Part shown: positions 1 through 7,798 of the stretch, in pieces | Position numbering within the stretch: position 1 is the stretch's first letter | Layout: the number at the start of each line of letters is the position of its first letter | Assembly (NCBI GenBank): GCA_019639235.1 | Contig: JAHBSG010000004.1 | Location: 1 to 64,000 of the forward strand | DNA length: 64,000 bases | Reading direction: 5' to 3' | Origin: Acidobacteriota bacterium | Lineage (GTDB): Bacteria; Acidobacteriota; Blastocatellia; Pyrinomonadales; Pyrinomonadaceae | Notes under the pieces: model-generated | The model's input: the letters and a program-made list of their open reading frames with translations, nothing else | Database searches by the model: none | What the model was told of the DNA's origin: nothing | Made by a program: the position numbers and the translations under genes

Positions 1-68
1 TCGTGAATATCCGACACCTTCAACATGCCCGAATCAAAGGGCACTATTTCGGGGTAAAGTTGCTTCAT
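1..68 (-). CDS. pip: Proline iminopeptidase, N-terminal fragment
   Basis: Only the first 22 codons lie in the window; the gene runs off the left edge. The visible peptide begins MKQLYPEIVPFDSGMLKVSD. This matches the opening of alpha/beta-hydrolase proline iminopeptidases (family S33), where a YP...YDSGxLxVSDxH segment precedes the oxyanion and nucleophile motifs. These enzymes remove N-terminal proline from peptides in the cytoplasm. A GGTGAG stretch about 12 bases before the ATG could be the ribosome-binding site. The catalytic Ser, Asp and His are outside the window, so the call rests on the N-terminal signature alone. It lies downstream of the secreted protein and asnB on the same strand. 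Confidence 0.7.
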   Translation of the reverse strand, partial: MKQLYPEIVPFDSGMLKVSDIH

Positions 69-185
69 ATACGAAGATTATCTCACCAAGGCTGAAGGAC
101 GAGCAATCTCAGTGGTTGATTTGGATAAATGACCGTTCATTGCAGGACTGTATACAAAAATCGACACGAGGAAGACGACCTTCGA

Positions 186-827
186 CTATTTTGATGCACT
201 TACCGAGACCCTCTCTTGTATCTGCCTCTCAATTTGAGACTTGAAACCGTCCGACAAATTTTCGCAGGAGGATAAACTCGTCCCGTAGCTGATTACAACC
301 TCGGCCTTCCCATCTTCGGAAGACGTAAAATACTGCTTCAAATAAAAAGGCAATGCAAAATTGAATCCTGTTTTGCGGATAAACTGTATTTGCGGGTTAC
401 CATTCAATTCGGTTTCGTCTTCCGCACTTGCGCATTGTTCTCTGGATGTGAACGTCAGCCCGTTCAGCTTACCCGGGGTCAGGTTACTGTAATCCAGCCC
501 GCCACTGCCGTCCGTGTGTGTTTCTGCATGAACCATAACTAAATACTTTCCATCGGAAAATGCAGCAAACGAAACATTGAATTGTTTTTTGTCATACGTC
601 GGCCGGTGATGAAGTTCGCCGAGTAGTTTAAATGCAGGATCTATTTTGATCTCATACTTTGCCTGGTGCGTGGTCTTAACACTGTTGCCGCGAACGGTTA
701 AATAATCGAAACCTGATTGCTGAGCCGATCCGGGAGAGAAACCGAAGAGAACCACTCCCATTAAAGAAATCCAGAAGACCGCAGGCACTAGACGAGGGGC
801 ATCGATCAATTTGTATATCGGTGACAT
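186..827 (-). CDS. Secreted protein of unknown function
   Basis: I do not recognise a family. The start at 827 gives a short N-terminus followed by a hydrophobic stretch (about residues 15-35) and an AQQ cleavage-like site, so export is likely. The mature part of about 175 residues is polar, beta-rich in appearance, with two Cys that could form a disulphide. The ATG overlaps the asnB stop codon as TGATG, which suggests translational coupling. An ATG 27 bases upstream at 854 is an alternative start inside the asnB tail. Neither start has a clear Shine-Dalgarno sequence. The stop lies at 186 and the 118 bases between it and the iminopeptidase start hold nothing I can name. Confidence 0.65.
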   Translation of the reverse strand: MSPIYKLIDAPRLVPAVFWISLMGVVLFGFSPGSAQQSGFDYLTVRGNSVKTTHQAKYEIKIDPAFKLLGELHHRPTYDKKQFNVSFAAFSDGKYLVMVHAETHTDGSGGLDYSNLTPGKLNGLTFTSREQCASAEDETELNGNPQIQFIRKTGFNFALPFYLKQYFTSSEDGKAEVVISYGTSLSSCENLSDGFKSQIERQIQERVSVSASK

Positions 828-2767
828 CACGCTGACAAAAAATTCCGACTCCATAACTGAAAGACGAGCAGCGTCCAGAGTTCCTTGTGGTGCGAGGCTC
901 GGCCGGTTTCGTGTTCGGTGATGAGACGCTGGACGTAGTCGGGGTTGAAGAGGCCCTGTTGCTTTAACCTCTCGGGTGCGAGCATGTCGTGCATCAGCGG
1001 ATTGAGGCGGCCTTTGAGCCATTCGGCGATCGGGATGCCGAAGCCTTTTTTCGGGCGGTGAAGGATATCCTGCGGGAGCAGGTCCCGCATCGCCTCTTTC
1101 AGGATGACCTTGCCGCTCTTGCCTTTCAGCTTGTATTCGACCGGGATAGACGCGGCGAACTGGCCGACACGTGGGTCAAGGAAAGGTGCACGCGTCTCCA
1201 GGCTGACTGCCATCGCGGCCCGATCGACCTTGGTCAAAATATCCTCGGCGAGATAGTAGTTTATGTCGGCGTACTGCATCTGCTCGATGACATTTTTTGC
1301 ATCGGAACCGCCGACGAGTTCACGCACGCCGCTGTAAATGTCGGCATCGGTTTGAGCGAGAAAATCCTTCGAAAAAAGCTGCTTGTGCTGGTCGACCGAG
1401 AACGAACCGAACCACGAATGGTGCCGCGTAACGTCGTCGTAATGCGAGGCACGGACGAACCGCTTTGCCTTGTAATCGAACGACATATTCTTGGTCGAAA
1501 CGGGCAGTGCGTTGACGAGCGGCTCAATGAAACCGCGGCGGAGGATCGACGGGATCGCCAGATACTTTGCCGCCACGGTGTGGGCGTAATACATCGGATA
1601 GCCGGCGAAAAGCTCGTCGCCGCCGTCGCCGCCGAGTGCGACCGTGACGTGCTTGCGGACAAAACGGGCAAGCAGAAAGGTCGGTATCAGCGAGCCGTCG
1701 GACATCGGCTCATCGAGCCAGGTGCCGATCTCCGAGATCAGGTCGCCGGCGGTCGCGGCGGAAAGCTTGTCTTCGTAATGCTCGGTGTTAAGGTGCCGGG
1801 CGACCTGCCTCGCGTATTTCGATTCGTCAAAGCTGTCTTCCTCAAACCCGATCGAGAAAGTCTTTACGCGCTCGGTCGCGTGCTGAACGGCAAAGGCCGC
1901 GACAGTCGATGAGTCGATTCCGCCGGAAAGCAGAATGCCGAGCGGAACATCCGAGACAAGCCGCATTCGGACGGCATCGGAGAGCAGATCGCGGAGTTCT
2001 TCTGCTTTACGAACGAGCGTTCCATCTCCGCTCAGAGAACCACCCCGGCCTTCGGCCACGCCTCCTTCGAAAGGAGGGGAGCTAGTCCAAGAGATATCCC
2101 AATAGCGGCGGGTTGTTACTTCGCCGTTCTCGACCGTGAGGACGTGTGCGGCCGGAAGTTTGTGGATGCCTTTGAAGATAGACATCGGCGCCGGGACGTA
2201 GTCGAAGGAGACGAAGTGGCGGAGCGCGTTCAGGTCGAGTTCGGGCTTGACGGCGGGGTGGGCGAGTATCGCTTTTAGCTCAGAGGCCCAGATCAGCGTG
2301 TCATCGAAGACGCCGTAATATAGCGGCTTTTCGCCGAAGCGGTCGCGGGCGATGACCAGCTTCTTTCGCCGCGAATCCCACAGCGAAAAGGCGTACATAC
2401 CGTTTACGTGTTCGAGCAAGCCCTCGCCATACTCTTCGTAAAGGTGCGGCAGGACCTCGGTGTCGGACTTGGTGGTAAACTTGTGGCCTTTCTTTTCGAG
2501 CTCAGCGCGAACCTCGCGGTAATTATAAAGCTCGCCGTTCATCATCACGACGACCGACCGGTCGCAATTGAATACAGGCTGGTCGCCGGTCTCAAGATCG
2601 ATGATCGAAAGCCGCCGCATGCCGAGCGCGACCGTCTCATCAAGCCACAGCCCCTCCGAATTCGGCCCCCGATGCACGATCGTGTCACACATCAAGTGCA
2701 GCACCTGTTCGGCACCGCCGTTCGAATCAGATCGTTTTAGGTTTATCCAACCCGCTATTCCACACAT
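827..2767 (-). CDS. asnB: Asparagine synthase (glutamine-hydrolysing)
   Basis: Transfers ammonia from glutamine to aspartate with ATP, or aminates a sugar or peptide substrate as related enzymes do. The start at 2767 is set by the MCGIAGW motif, which places the Ntn nucleophile at Cys2; longer readings only translate an upstream repeat. The glutaminase domain fills about residues 2-200 (RRLSIIDLETGDQP, MMNGELYNYREVR). The synthetase domain follows with the PP-loop LSGGIDSS near residue 280 and the GGDGGDELFAGYP segment. At 646 residues it is of usual length apart from about 15 linker residues encoded by a palindromic repeat (2041-2082). The next genes upstream and downstream are co-directional. 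Proximity to a GT2 glycosyltransferase leaves open a role in surface polysaccharide amidation. Confidence 0.92.
   Translation of the reverse strand: MCGIAGWINLKRSDSNGGAEQVLHLMCDTIVHRGPNSEGLWLDETVALGMRRLSIIDLETGDQPVFNCDRSVVVMMNGELYNYREVRAELEKKGHKFTTKSDTEVLPHLYEEYGEGLLEHVNGMYAFSLWDSRRKKLVIARDRFGEKPLYYGVFDDTLIWASELKAILAHPAVKPELDLNALRHFVSFDYVPAPMSIFKGIHKLPAAHVLTVENGEVTTRRYWDISWTSSPPFEGGVAEGRGGSLSGDGTLVRKAEELRDLLSDAVRMRLVSDVPLGILLSGGIDSSTVAAFAVQHATERVKTFSIGFEEDSFDESKYARQVARHLNTEHYEDKLSAATAGDLISEIGTWLDEPMSDGSLIPTFLLARFVRKHVTVALGGDGGDELFAGYPMYYAHTVAAKYLAIPSILRRGFIEPLVNALPVSTKNMSFDYKAKRFVRASHYDDVTRHHSWFGSFSVDQHKQLFSKDFLAQTDADIYSGVRELVGGSDAKNVIEQMQYADINYYLAEDILTKVDRAAMAVSLETRAPFLDPRVGQFAASIPVEYKLKGKSGKVILKEAMRDLLPQDILHRPKKGFGIPIAEWLKGRLNPLMHDMLAPERLKQQGLFNPDYVQRLITEHETGRASHHKELWTLLVFQLWSRNFLSA
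2041..2082. repeat. Palindromic repeat inside asnB coding sequence
   Basis: CCTCCTTCGAAAGGAGG at 2061-2077 is a perfect 7-bp-arm hairpin. Beside it is a second small hairpin, GGCCTTCGGCC at 2047-2057. On the minus strand the element is read in frame as SSPPFEGGVAEGRGG, in the linker between the glutaminase and synthetase domains of AsnB. The Gly/Pro-rich peptide is unlike the flanking enzyme sequence, which suggests insertion of a mobile palindromic element without breaking the frame. Confidence 0.7.
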
Positions 2768-2770
2768 AAA

Positions 2771-2850
2771 AAGTGAGCAGTGAGCGGTTAGCAGTAAGCA
2801 GAAGGCTGGAACCAATGAATACTGCTCACAGCTCACTGCTTACGGCTCAT
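2771..2850. repeat. Word-built inverted repeat (GAGCAGT family)
   Basis: The left arm reads roughly aGTGAGCAGTGAGCGGTTAG and the right arm CTGCTCACAGCTCACTGCTT. The two arms are reverse complements built from a 7-base word (GTGAGCA/GTAAGCA) repeated with drift. It fills the gap between asnB and the glycosyltransferase, and the right arm contains the glycosyltransferase stop codon (2847-2849). It could fold into a long hairpin in the transcript. Confidence 0.7.
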
Positions 2851-3851
2851 TCCGCAAATCCGATCTTCTCCCGCACCGCATATATCGCTTTGTCCTGCGA
2901 TTCGTGGTAGGTGCGGACGAGCAACTCGGCCAATAACCCCATCAAAAAGAACTGTATCGAGATGGCGAACATCACGATGCAGAGGATGGGGAGCGGCGTT
3001 TCGACGAAGTCGGCCTGATACTGCGGCATTCCGACGAGCCCGGCAAACTTGAGAAAGACAGCATAAAGGCCGGAGAAGATAGAGGCCGCAAGGGCGAGCA
3101 TTCCGAATGTGCCGAAAACGTAGATCGGCTTCGTATGGTACTCGGCCATGAACTTGATGGTCATCAGGTCGAAGATCACTTTGATCGTCCGCGAGATGCC
3201 GTATTTCGATTTGCCGGCCGTGCGTGCGTGGTGATCGACCGGGATCTCGGTAACGCGTGCTCCGGCCCACGAGGCATAGATCGGGATAAAGCGGTGCATC
3301 TCGCCGTAGAGCTTTACGTCCTTCAGCACGTCGCGGCGATAGGCTTTGAGCGAGCAGCCGTAATCGTGGAGAGGCACATCGCCGATCCAGGAGATGATCT
3401 TGTTGGCGATCATCGAAGGTATCTTCCGCGAGACCATCTTGTCCTGCCGGTTGCGTCGCCAGCCGGAAACGACATCATAGCCTTCGTCGAGCTTATCGAG
3501 CAGGCGTTTGATGTCGGCCGGGTCGTTCTGCAGATCGGCATCCATCGGGATCAGTATCTCGCCGCGGGCGGCGTCAATGCCGGCACTCATTGCCGCGGTC
3601 TGGCCGTAATTACGGCGGAGCGAGATGACGCGGACGCGGTCGTCCTCGGCGGCGATCTCTTTCAGTATCGCAAGGCTCTTGTCGGTCGAGCCGTCATCGA
3701 CGAATATCACCTCGGCAGTCTTGCCGAGCGCGTCGAGAGCCGCCTTGATCTTCGCGTGCATTGGGCGGAGGTTGTCCTCCTCGTCAAGCACGGGCAGAAA
3801 GAGCGAAAGCTCCGGTGCGTCGGTTCGTTTATTTGAAGTTTCCGAATCCAT
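2847..3851 (-). CDS. GT2 glycosyltransferase, DPM1/GtrB/ArnC-like
   Basis: Inverting family 2 transferase that loads a sugar from a nucleotide donor onto a polyprenyl phosphate at the inner membrane. The N-terminal GT-A domain shows LFLPVLDEEDNL, FVDDGSTDKS and the catalytic metal region MDADLQNDP near residue 105. The motif DYGCSLKAYRR and the acceptor loop GKSKYG are typical of polyprenyl-phosphate glycosyltransferases. Two hydrophobic segments (about 245-270 and 285-310) form the C-terminal membrane anchor usual for the GtrB branch. The 334-residue length fits. The stop codon lies in a repeat arm that separates it from asnB on the same strand. The donor sugar cannot be told from sequence. 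Confidence 0.9.
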   Translation of the reverse strand: MDSETSNKRTDAPELSLFLPVLDEEDNLRPMHAKIKAALDALGKTAEVIFVDDGSTDKSLAILKEIAAEDDRVRVISLRRNYGQTAAMSAGIDAARGEILIPMDADLQNDPADIKRLLDKLDEGYDVVSGWRRNRQDKMVSRKIPSMIANKIISWIGDVPLHDYGCSLKAYRRDVLKDVKLYGEMHRFIPIYASWAGARVTEIPVDHHARTAGKSKYGISRTIKVIFDLMTIKFMAEYHTKPIYVFGTFGMLALAASIFSGLYAVFLKFAGLVGMPQYQADFVETPLPILCIVMFAISIQFFLMGLLAELLVRTYHESQDKAIYAVREKIGFAE

Positions 3852-3963
3852 TTCAGTAAATCCGATAAACCTAATAATCTAGAACTTTCACGCGGGAAAA
3901 TACAGCACGCGCGAGCGGTTGGCATAAGAACTAGCACCGTTCGTGCACCGATTGGGCGAAAAC

Positions 3964-4995
3964 ATGAATCGAAGAACCTTTATTGGGATACCGGCCGCGG
4001 TTGCCGCTGCTGCTCATTTGTCGCCGGCTGATGCTCAAACGGCCGCTCTGCGTTCGGGCATGAAAGTGAAGCTGCCGGTCGTGGTTTCCACATGGGACAG
4101 CGGCATCCGGGCGAATGCGGCCGCGTGGCCGGTGTTGGCCCGCAAGGGTTCGGCGCTTGATGCCGTCGAGGCTGCGGGGCGTGCGGCGGAGCTCGAGCAA
4201 AGCTGCTGCGTCGGGCTCGGTGCGAACCCGGACCGCGACGGAACGGTGACGCTCGATGCCTGTATCATGAACGGCAACGGCGACTGCGGCAGTGTCGCGT
4301 ACCTTGAGCGGATCAAGCATCCGGTCTCGGTCGCCCGGAAAGTAATGGAACTCACGCCGCATGTCCTGCTCGCCGGCCGCGGAGCACAGCAATTTGCCGC
4401 GGCGAACGGATTCGCTATCGAGAGCGGCGAGCTTTCGCCCGAGGCGGAGCGGGAATGGAAAAAGTGGCTCGAGAAATCGAACTACAAGCCGGAGATCAAC
4501 ATCGAGAACAAGAAGGTCTCGCAGGCGGCCCCGTATTTCTTGAGCGAAGGCTCGCCGAACCACGACACCATGGGCACCGTCGCGATCGATTCGAGAGGCA
4601 AGCTCGCCGGAATGGTAACGACCAGCGGGATGGCATTTAAGATGCACGGCCGCGTCGGCGATTCACCGATCATCGGTGGAGGGCTTTTCGTTGATGACGA
4701 GGTCGGAGCAGCGACAAGTTCGGGCGTTGGCGAAGAGGTCATCCGCATCTGCGGGACGCACACCGTTATCGAACAAATGCGAATGGGCCGCTCGCCCGAG
4801 CAGGCTTGCCGCGAGGCCATCCGCCGAATCGTCAAACGCGACCCGGCCAAGGCAAAGGAATTTCAGGTCGGTTTCGTCGCCATCTCACGCCGCGGCGAGG
4901 TCGGCGCATTTGCGATTCAGAGGGGCTTTACGTTCTCTATCACGAATGCTGAATTTCCGGATGGCAAGGTCTTTCAAGCGAAAAGTCATTTTTAA
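3964..4995 (+). CDS. N4-(beta-N-acetylglucosaminyl)-L-asparaginase, Tat-exported
   Basis: Glycosylasparaginase of the Ntn-hydrolase class that cleaves the GlcNAc-Asn bond of glycopeptides. The start at 3964 gives MNRRTFIGIPAAVAAAAHL, a twin-arginine signal with an AQT cleavage-like site near residue 25, so the folded enzyme is probably exported. The autoproteolysis site is NHDTMGTVAID, with Thr202 becoming the N-terminal nucleophile of the beta subunit. VGDSPIIGGGLFVDDEVGAA and the GxGE segment follow as in known members. Length (343 residues) is normal. It diverges from the glycosyltransferase across a 112-bp gap. Role inferred: use of external glycopeptides. Confidence 0.92.
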   Translation: MNRRTFIGIPAAVAAAAHLSPADAQTAALRSGMKVKLPVVVSTWDSGIRANAAAWPVLARKGSALDAVEAAGRAAELEQSCCVGLGANPDRDGTVTLDACIMNGNGDCGSVAYLERIKHPVSVARKVMELTPHVLLAGRGAQQFAAANGFAIESGELSPEAEREWKKWLEKSNYKPEINIENKKVSQAAPYFLSEGSPNHDTMGTVAIDSRGKLAGMVTTSGMAFKMHGRVGDSPIIGGGLFVDDEVGAATSSGVGEEVIRICGTHTVIEQMRMGRSPEQACREAIRRIVKRDPAKAKEFQVGFVAISRRGEVGAFAIQRGFTFSITNAEFPDGKVFQAKSHF

Positions 4996-4996
4996 C

Positions 4997-5124
4997 CACA
5001 AAGCACACAGAGGGCACGGAGAGGTTTTCAGAAGTGGCTCCTAAGGTCGTCCTGTTGCGGGTTTTGATTCGCCACGTGATCGAAAGATTCTTGACCTCGG
5101 TGCTCTCTGTGCCCTCTGTGGCCA
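4997..5124. repeat. Word-built inverted repeat (CACAGAGgGCACaGAG family)
   Basis: The left arm at about 4998-5025 carries CACACAGAGGGCACGGAGAG and the right arm at about 5096-5122 carries CGGTGCTCTCTGTGCCCTCT. They are reverse complements made of the word CACAGAGG/CACGGAGA. The repeat fills the gap between two convergent genes (glycosylasparaginase and HIT protein), where it may end transcription from both sides. A half-copy of the same word family is at 61630-61647. Confidence 0.7.
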
Positions 5125-5125
5125 A

Positions 5126-5440
5126 CTAGTTCGGGTCGCCGGAGTTGATGTGAAAATGCAGGTGCTTTGAGTCCTGGTATTCGCCGAGGTTGGTGAGGAC
5201 GCGGGCGGCACCGTATTCTTCGAAGACCCGGGCGGCGACCTCTTTTATGACGTCGAAGATCTCGATGAGCAGATCGCTTTCGACCTCGAGAACAGAGGCG
5301 ACGTGCCGCTTCGGCACAACCACGATATGCACCGGCCAGAACGGCCGAGTGTGGTGATAGGCAAGAACGTTCTCCGTCTCAAGCATCTTCTCGACCGGCG
5401 TCTTTCCCGAAAAAACCTCTTCGCAATAGAAATCGGACAT
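5126..5440 (-). CDS. HIT family nucleotide hydrolase/transferase
   Basis: Small histidine-triad protein of the Hint branch, which hydrolyses nucleoside phosphoramidates or related adenylated molecules. The triad HLHFHI sits near residues 93-98, close to the C-terminus, with the preceding PVHIVVVPKRHVASV strand and F-Y-C-E-E opening. Length of 104 residues is usual for stand-alone Hint proteins. It begins 6 bp after the PIN-toxin stop, so it is probably cotranscribed with the toxin-antitoxin pair upstream. That adjacency may be accidental. Confidence 0.9.
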   Translation of the reverse strand: MSDFYCEEVFSGKTPVEKMLETENVLAYHHTRPFWPVHIVVVPKRHVASVLEVESDLLIEIFDVIKEVAARVFEEYGAARVLTNLGEYQDSKHLHFHINSGDPN

Positions 5441-5446
5441 TGGCGC

Positions 5447-5851
5447 TTACTCCCAGTCTTCTATTCTTAGGCCATTCACTCGACCAAACTCTTTTACGTT
5501 GTGTGTAACAAGCGTGAGGTCGTTTGCCAGGGCTGTGGCGGCAATTAGGATGTCGTAAGCCCCAATGATCGTGCCTGTCCTGGACAGGTCAGCCCGAATC
5601 TTGGCCGCATGTCTGCACGCTGTGTCGTCAAATGGCAGCGATTCGAACTGCTCAAGAAATGCTTCCTGTATCTGAAGCGAACGAACCGGGTCGGAACTCC
5701 TCATCGACCCAAAGAACATTTCATATTTCACCACCGAGCAGACAGCGATCTCTTCGGCCGGAGTGGCTGCAATTCTTGATAGTACGTTCGAATTAGGAAA
5801 CTTGATGTAAACAATGCAAACGTTTGTATCGAGGAGATATTTCGGCGTCAT
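5447..5851 (-). CDS. vapC: VapC-like PIN-domain toxin
   Basis: PIN-domain ribonuclease of a type II toxin-antitoxin system. The acidic active-site pattern is visible: LLDTN (Asp8), a Glu in the VVKYEMFFG segment, and GAYDILIAATAL containing the third acidic position, ending with LVTHNVKEF. The 134-residue length is standard. Its ATG overlaps the upstream antitoxin stop as ATGA, a classic coupled arrangement. Family members usually cut tRNA or rRNA; the target here is unknown. The HIT gene follows after 6 bp. Confidence 0.88.
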   Translation of the reverse strand: MTPKYLLDTNVCIVYIKFPNSNVLSRIAATPAEEIAVCSVVKYEMFFGSMRSSDPVRSLQIQEAFLEQFESLPFDDTACRHAAKIRADLSRTGTIIGAYDILIAATALANDLTLVTHNVKEFGRVNGLRIEDWE

Positions 5852-6096
5852 TGATCAATTGGGTCGCGATCCTGCATCGGAGGCTGATCGCGTTCGGGAA
5901 AGTCAGGGATCGCGCCGGCCGTCGCCTCAAAGAAGCCGATCGGGTATCCCATTTCATCGCGTTCGACGTCGTCCTTCTTTCCGTTTTCGTTCTCATCGAG
6001 CGGAAGGATGATGACCTCGACATCGCGGTTGCGGAATTCGGCCGGGACATGGAAAACAGAGGGGAGATTCTTGATGGTCTCTTTATAAAAGTTCAT
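5848..6096 (-). CDS. Antitoxin partner of the PIN toxin
   Basis: 82-residue protein directly upstream of, and overlapping by 4 bp, the VapC-like toxin. The N-terminal half (NLPSVFHVPAEFRNRDVEVI) resembles the short beta-strand/dimer segment of VapB-like antitoxins. The C-terminal tail (GFFEATAGAIPDFPERDQP) has the aromatic-acidic pattern that commonly wraps the PIN active site in such pairs. A GAGGAGG ribosome-binding site lies about 10 bases before the ATG. The antitoxin role is inferred from gene order and this pattern; DNA binding is not demonstrated by the sequence. Confidence 0.75.
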   Translation of the reverse strand: MNFYKETIKNLPSVFHVPAEFRNRDVEVIILPLDENENGKKDDVERDEMGYPIGFFEATAGAIPDFPERDQPPMQDRDPIDQ

Positions 6097-6138
6097 TTGC
6101 TCAAAACCTCCTCGGCCTAAATTTTAGCACATGGGCTT

Positions 6139-6927
6139 TTACTTTCTCGCGACGATGACGATCGAGACACCAAAGGGGAAGTCGAGGTTTTTGAGAATGT
6201 GCCGCTCGGCGGAGAAAATCTTGCCGAAAAGTCCGTTGAGGGCCGAGACGTTTATGTTGTTTTCCGAGTCGGGCTTGATGCCGGTCAGCTTCATCAGCGT
6301 GCGGCCGCCAAGTATCGGGGCAAAGAAGGTGAAGTTTGCGTAGGTCGCCCGCTCGACCGTATAGCCGGCTTTTTCGAGCCGCTCGACGATCTCTTTTCTC
6401 GTGTAGCGGATGCGATGGTGCGAGATATCGTCCTGCACGCCCCAGAGCCACATGAACGCCGGGACGAAGATCAGCGAATAGCCGCCGGTCTTCGTAATGC
6501 GGTGCATCTCTTTGAGGCCCGCGACGTCGTCATCGAGGTGTTCAACGACGTCTAGGGCGGTCGTGATATCAAAGGTCTCGTCCGCATAGGGTAGCTTCTC
6601 GGCAAGGCCTTTTTGAACGGCCAAGCCCTTGCGGCGGCAGAATTCGAGAGCTTCGTCCGAAACATCAACGCCCTCGGCCGAGCCGAACTGCGAGAGCATT
6701 TCAAGATTCGCCCCTGTCCCGCAGCCAACATCCAAAATACGGAGCGGAGCGCGGACACTCTTGTCCGCATCGAGCGTAGCGAGAGTGCTCAAACGATTCG
6801 CAACGATGGTTCTCAAAAAACTCTCTAAGATCGCCCGGCGGCCGACGAACCACCAATGGCTATCCTCCACGCGATCCATTATCGCGTAGGTGTGCTGCTG
6901 CATTTCCCGCGGAAGTGCCGTGCTCAT
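6139..6927 (-). CDS. SAM-dependent class I methyltransferase
   Basis: Rossmann-fold methyltransferase. Motif I is ILDVGCGTG near residue 64, followed by EGVDVSDEALEF (motif II) and TALDVVEHLDDD (post-motif). The N-terminal HTYAIMDRVEDSHWWFVGRR block is common in methyltransferases encoded with glycosyltransferases of surface polysaccharides, so a sugar or lipid-linked substrate is plausible. About 16 residues just before motif I (LSTLATLDADKSVRAP) are encoded by a palindrome-bearing stretch and look inserted. The start may be at 6927 or at the ATG eight codons later (6903). Substrate unknown. Confidence 0.85.
   Translation of the reverse strand: MSTALPREMQQHTYAIMDRVEDSHWWFVGRRAILESFLRTIVANRLSTLATLDADKSVRAPLRILDVGCGTGANLEMLSQFGSAEGVDVSDEALEFCRRKGLAVQKGLAEKLPYADETFDITTALDVVEHLDDDVAGLKEMHRITKTGGYSLIFVPAFMWLWGVQDDISHHRIRYTRKEIVERLEKAGYTVERATYANFTFFAPILGGRTLMKLTGIKPDSENNINVSALNGLFGKIFSAERHILKNLDFPFGVSIVIVARK
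6751..6768. repeat. Perfect palindrome inside methyltransferase coding sequence
   Basis: GCGGACACTCTTGTCCGC: 7-bp arms with a 4-base loop. It is read in frame as part of a peptide of about 16 residues (ATLDADKSVRAP) immediately before SAM motif I. The neighbouring bases (GAGCGTAGCGAGAGTGCTC) look like further repeat sequence. A hairpin this clean in a coding region suggests a palindromic element inserted in frame. Confidence 0.6.
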
Positions 6928-7011
6928 AAAAAGAATTATGCCACAAATGGAGGAGACGTGAGCAGTAGCGTGCGTGCCCGTCCTTGTTCGGTCGTTTTCA
7001 GGGCACCCTCC

Positions 7012-7668
7012 TTACCAGTCGGGTTTCTGCCTGAGGCCCAAAAGTTCGCTGGCGTGCGGGCCTTGGTTGCCGTCGGGCGAGAGGCCGTAGCTTTCGCTTA
7101 GGCGGCGATGGATGCCCTCAAGGTCAAGGAAACAAGGGCCTGCCTCTTCTTTGCGGCCGAGGATCATCAGGTGCAAGCCTTCGTGGAGATATTCTTCACG
7201 GTCGATGCAGAGCATATACTCGCCCGAGGTCCGGTGAGCCTCGAGCTCGAGCTCATAAAGCGTCGGGTCAAACATCGAGAGCGGGTTGACGTCCGCCTTG
7301 GAAAAGCTTTCGATCGTCCGGGCAAAGTCGTAAGCATGTCGGCCCTCGTGGACGAAGGTGCCCTCGCAGCCGCGTTGGCCGCCTGTATCGATCGTCTCCT
7401 CGGCGATGGCGATATAAACCTCGCCAAAGGCCTCGCGAAGCCCGATCCGGCCGTCAGCGATCTTATCGTTTGTCTCACCGGGGTCGATCAGGCCCGTGAT
7501 GCCCGAGGCATTGATCTCCGCGACCGGCTTTACCCGAATCGTCATCTCCGAGCCGAGAATGTGGCGTACGATCACCTTTTGCTCGTCCGTTCCGCGCTCG
7601 GCTATCACCTCGAGAGCTTCCTCGACCGATCTGCGGTACTTCCTGTCAATGCCGTTGTCGAATTTCAT
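7012..7668 (-). CDS. Unknown protein with HExxH motif (putative zinc peptidase-like)
   Basis: No family recognised. The motif HEGRH (His107-Glu108-xx-His111) inside GTFVHEGRHAYDF matches the zincin signature HExxH. A later acidic/His helix (LYELELEAHRTSGEYML) could supply a third ligand. No signal peptide or membrane helix is visible, so it should be cytoplasmic. The start at 7668 is preferred over 7716, because the extra 16 codons of the longer form begin inside an intergenic repeat. The C-terminal part (HRRLSESYGLSPDGNQGPHA) is polar. Protease activity is inference from one motif only. Confidence 0.6.
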   Translation of the reverse strand: MKFDNGIDRKYRRSVEEALEVIAERGTDEQKVIVRHILGSEMTIRVKPVAEINASGITGLIDPGETNDKIADGRIGLREAFGEVYIAIAEETIDTGGQRGCEGTFVHEGRHAYDFARTIESFSKADVNPLSMFDPTLYELELEAHRTSGEYMLCIDREEYLHEGLHLMILGRKEEAGPCFLDLEGIHRRLSESYGLSPDGNQGPHASELLGLRQKPDW

Positions 7669-7700
7669 AAAACCGCTCGAGCCCTCACAGATGAAGTAAA

Positions 7701-7785
7701 TTTTAACAGGATACACAGGATAAATGGGATGTATTGGCTCTGGGTCCTCAGTCGTATCATGACCATCCTGTTGATCCTGTTAGAT
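7701..7785. repeat. Word-built inverted repeat (ACAGGAT family)
   Basis: The left arm (7703-7731) reads TTAACAGGATACACAGGATA and the right arm (7764-7785) reads ATCCTGTTGATCCTGTTAGA. The arms are reverse complements made of the word AACAGGAT repeated two to three times. It separates the HExxH gene from the methyltransferase downstream in coordinates; both genes are on the minus strand. Confidence 0.7.
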
Positions 7786-7798
7786 TTCTCTCAGGTAA

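Noticed and set aside
989-1912. 307-codon plus-strand frame across asnB
   Set aside because: It is antisense to the AsnB synthetase domain, has no start context and no recognisable domain; asnB is well supported on the other strand.
2768-2836. N-terminal extension of AsnB (MSCEQYSLVPAF...)
   Set aside because: It is a translation of the intergenic repeat; the Ntn nucleophile requires Cys2 at MCGIAG.
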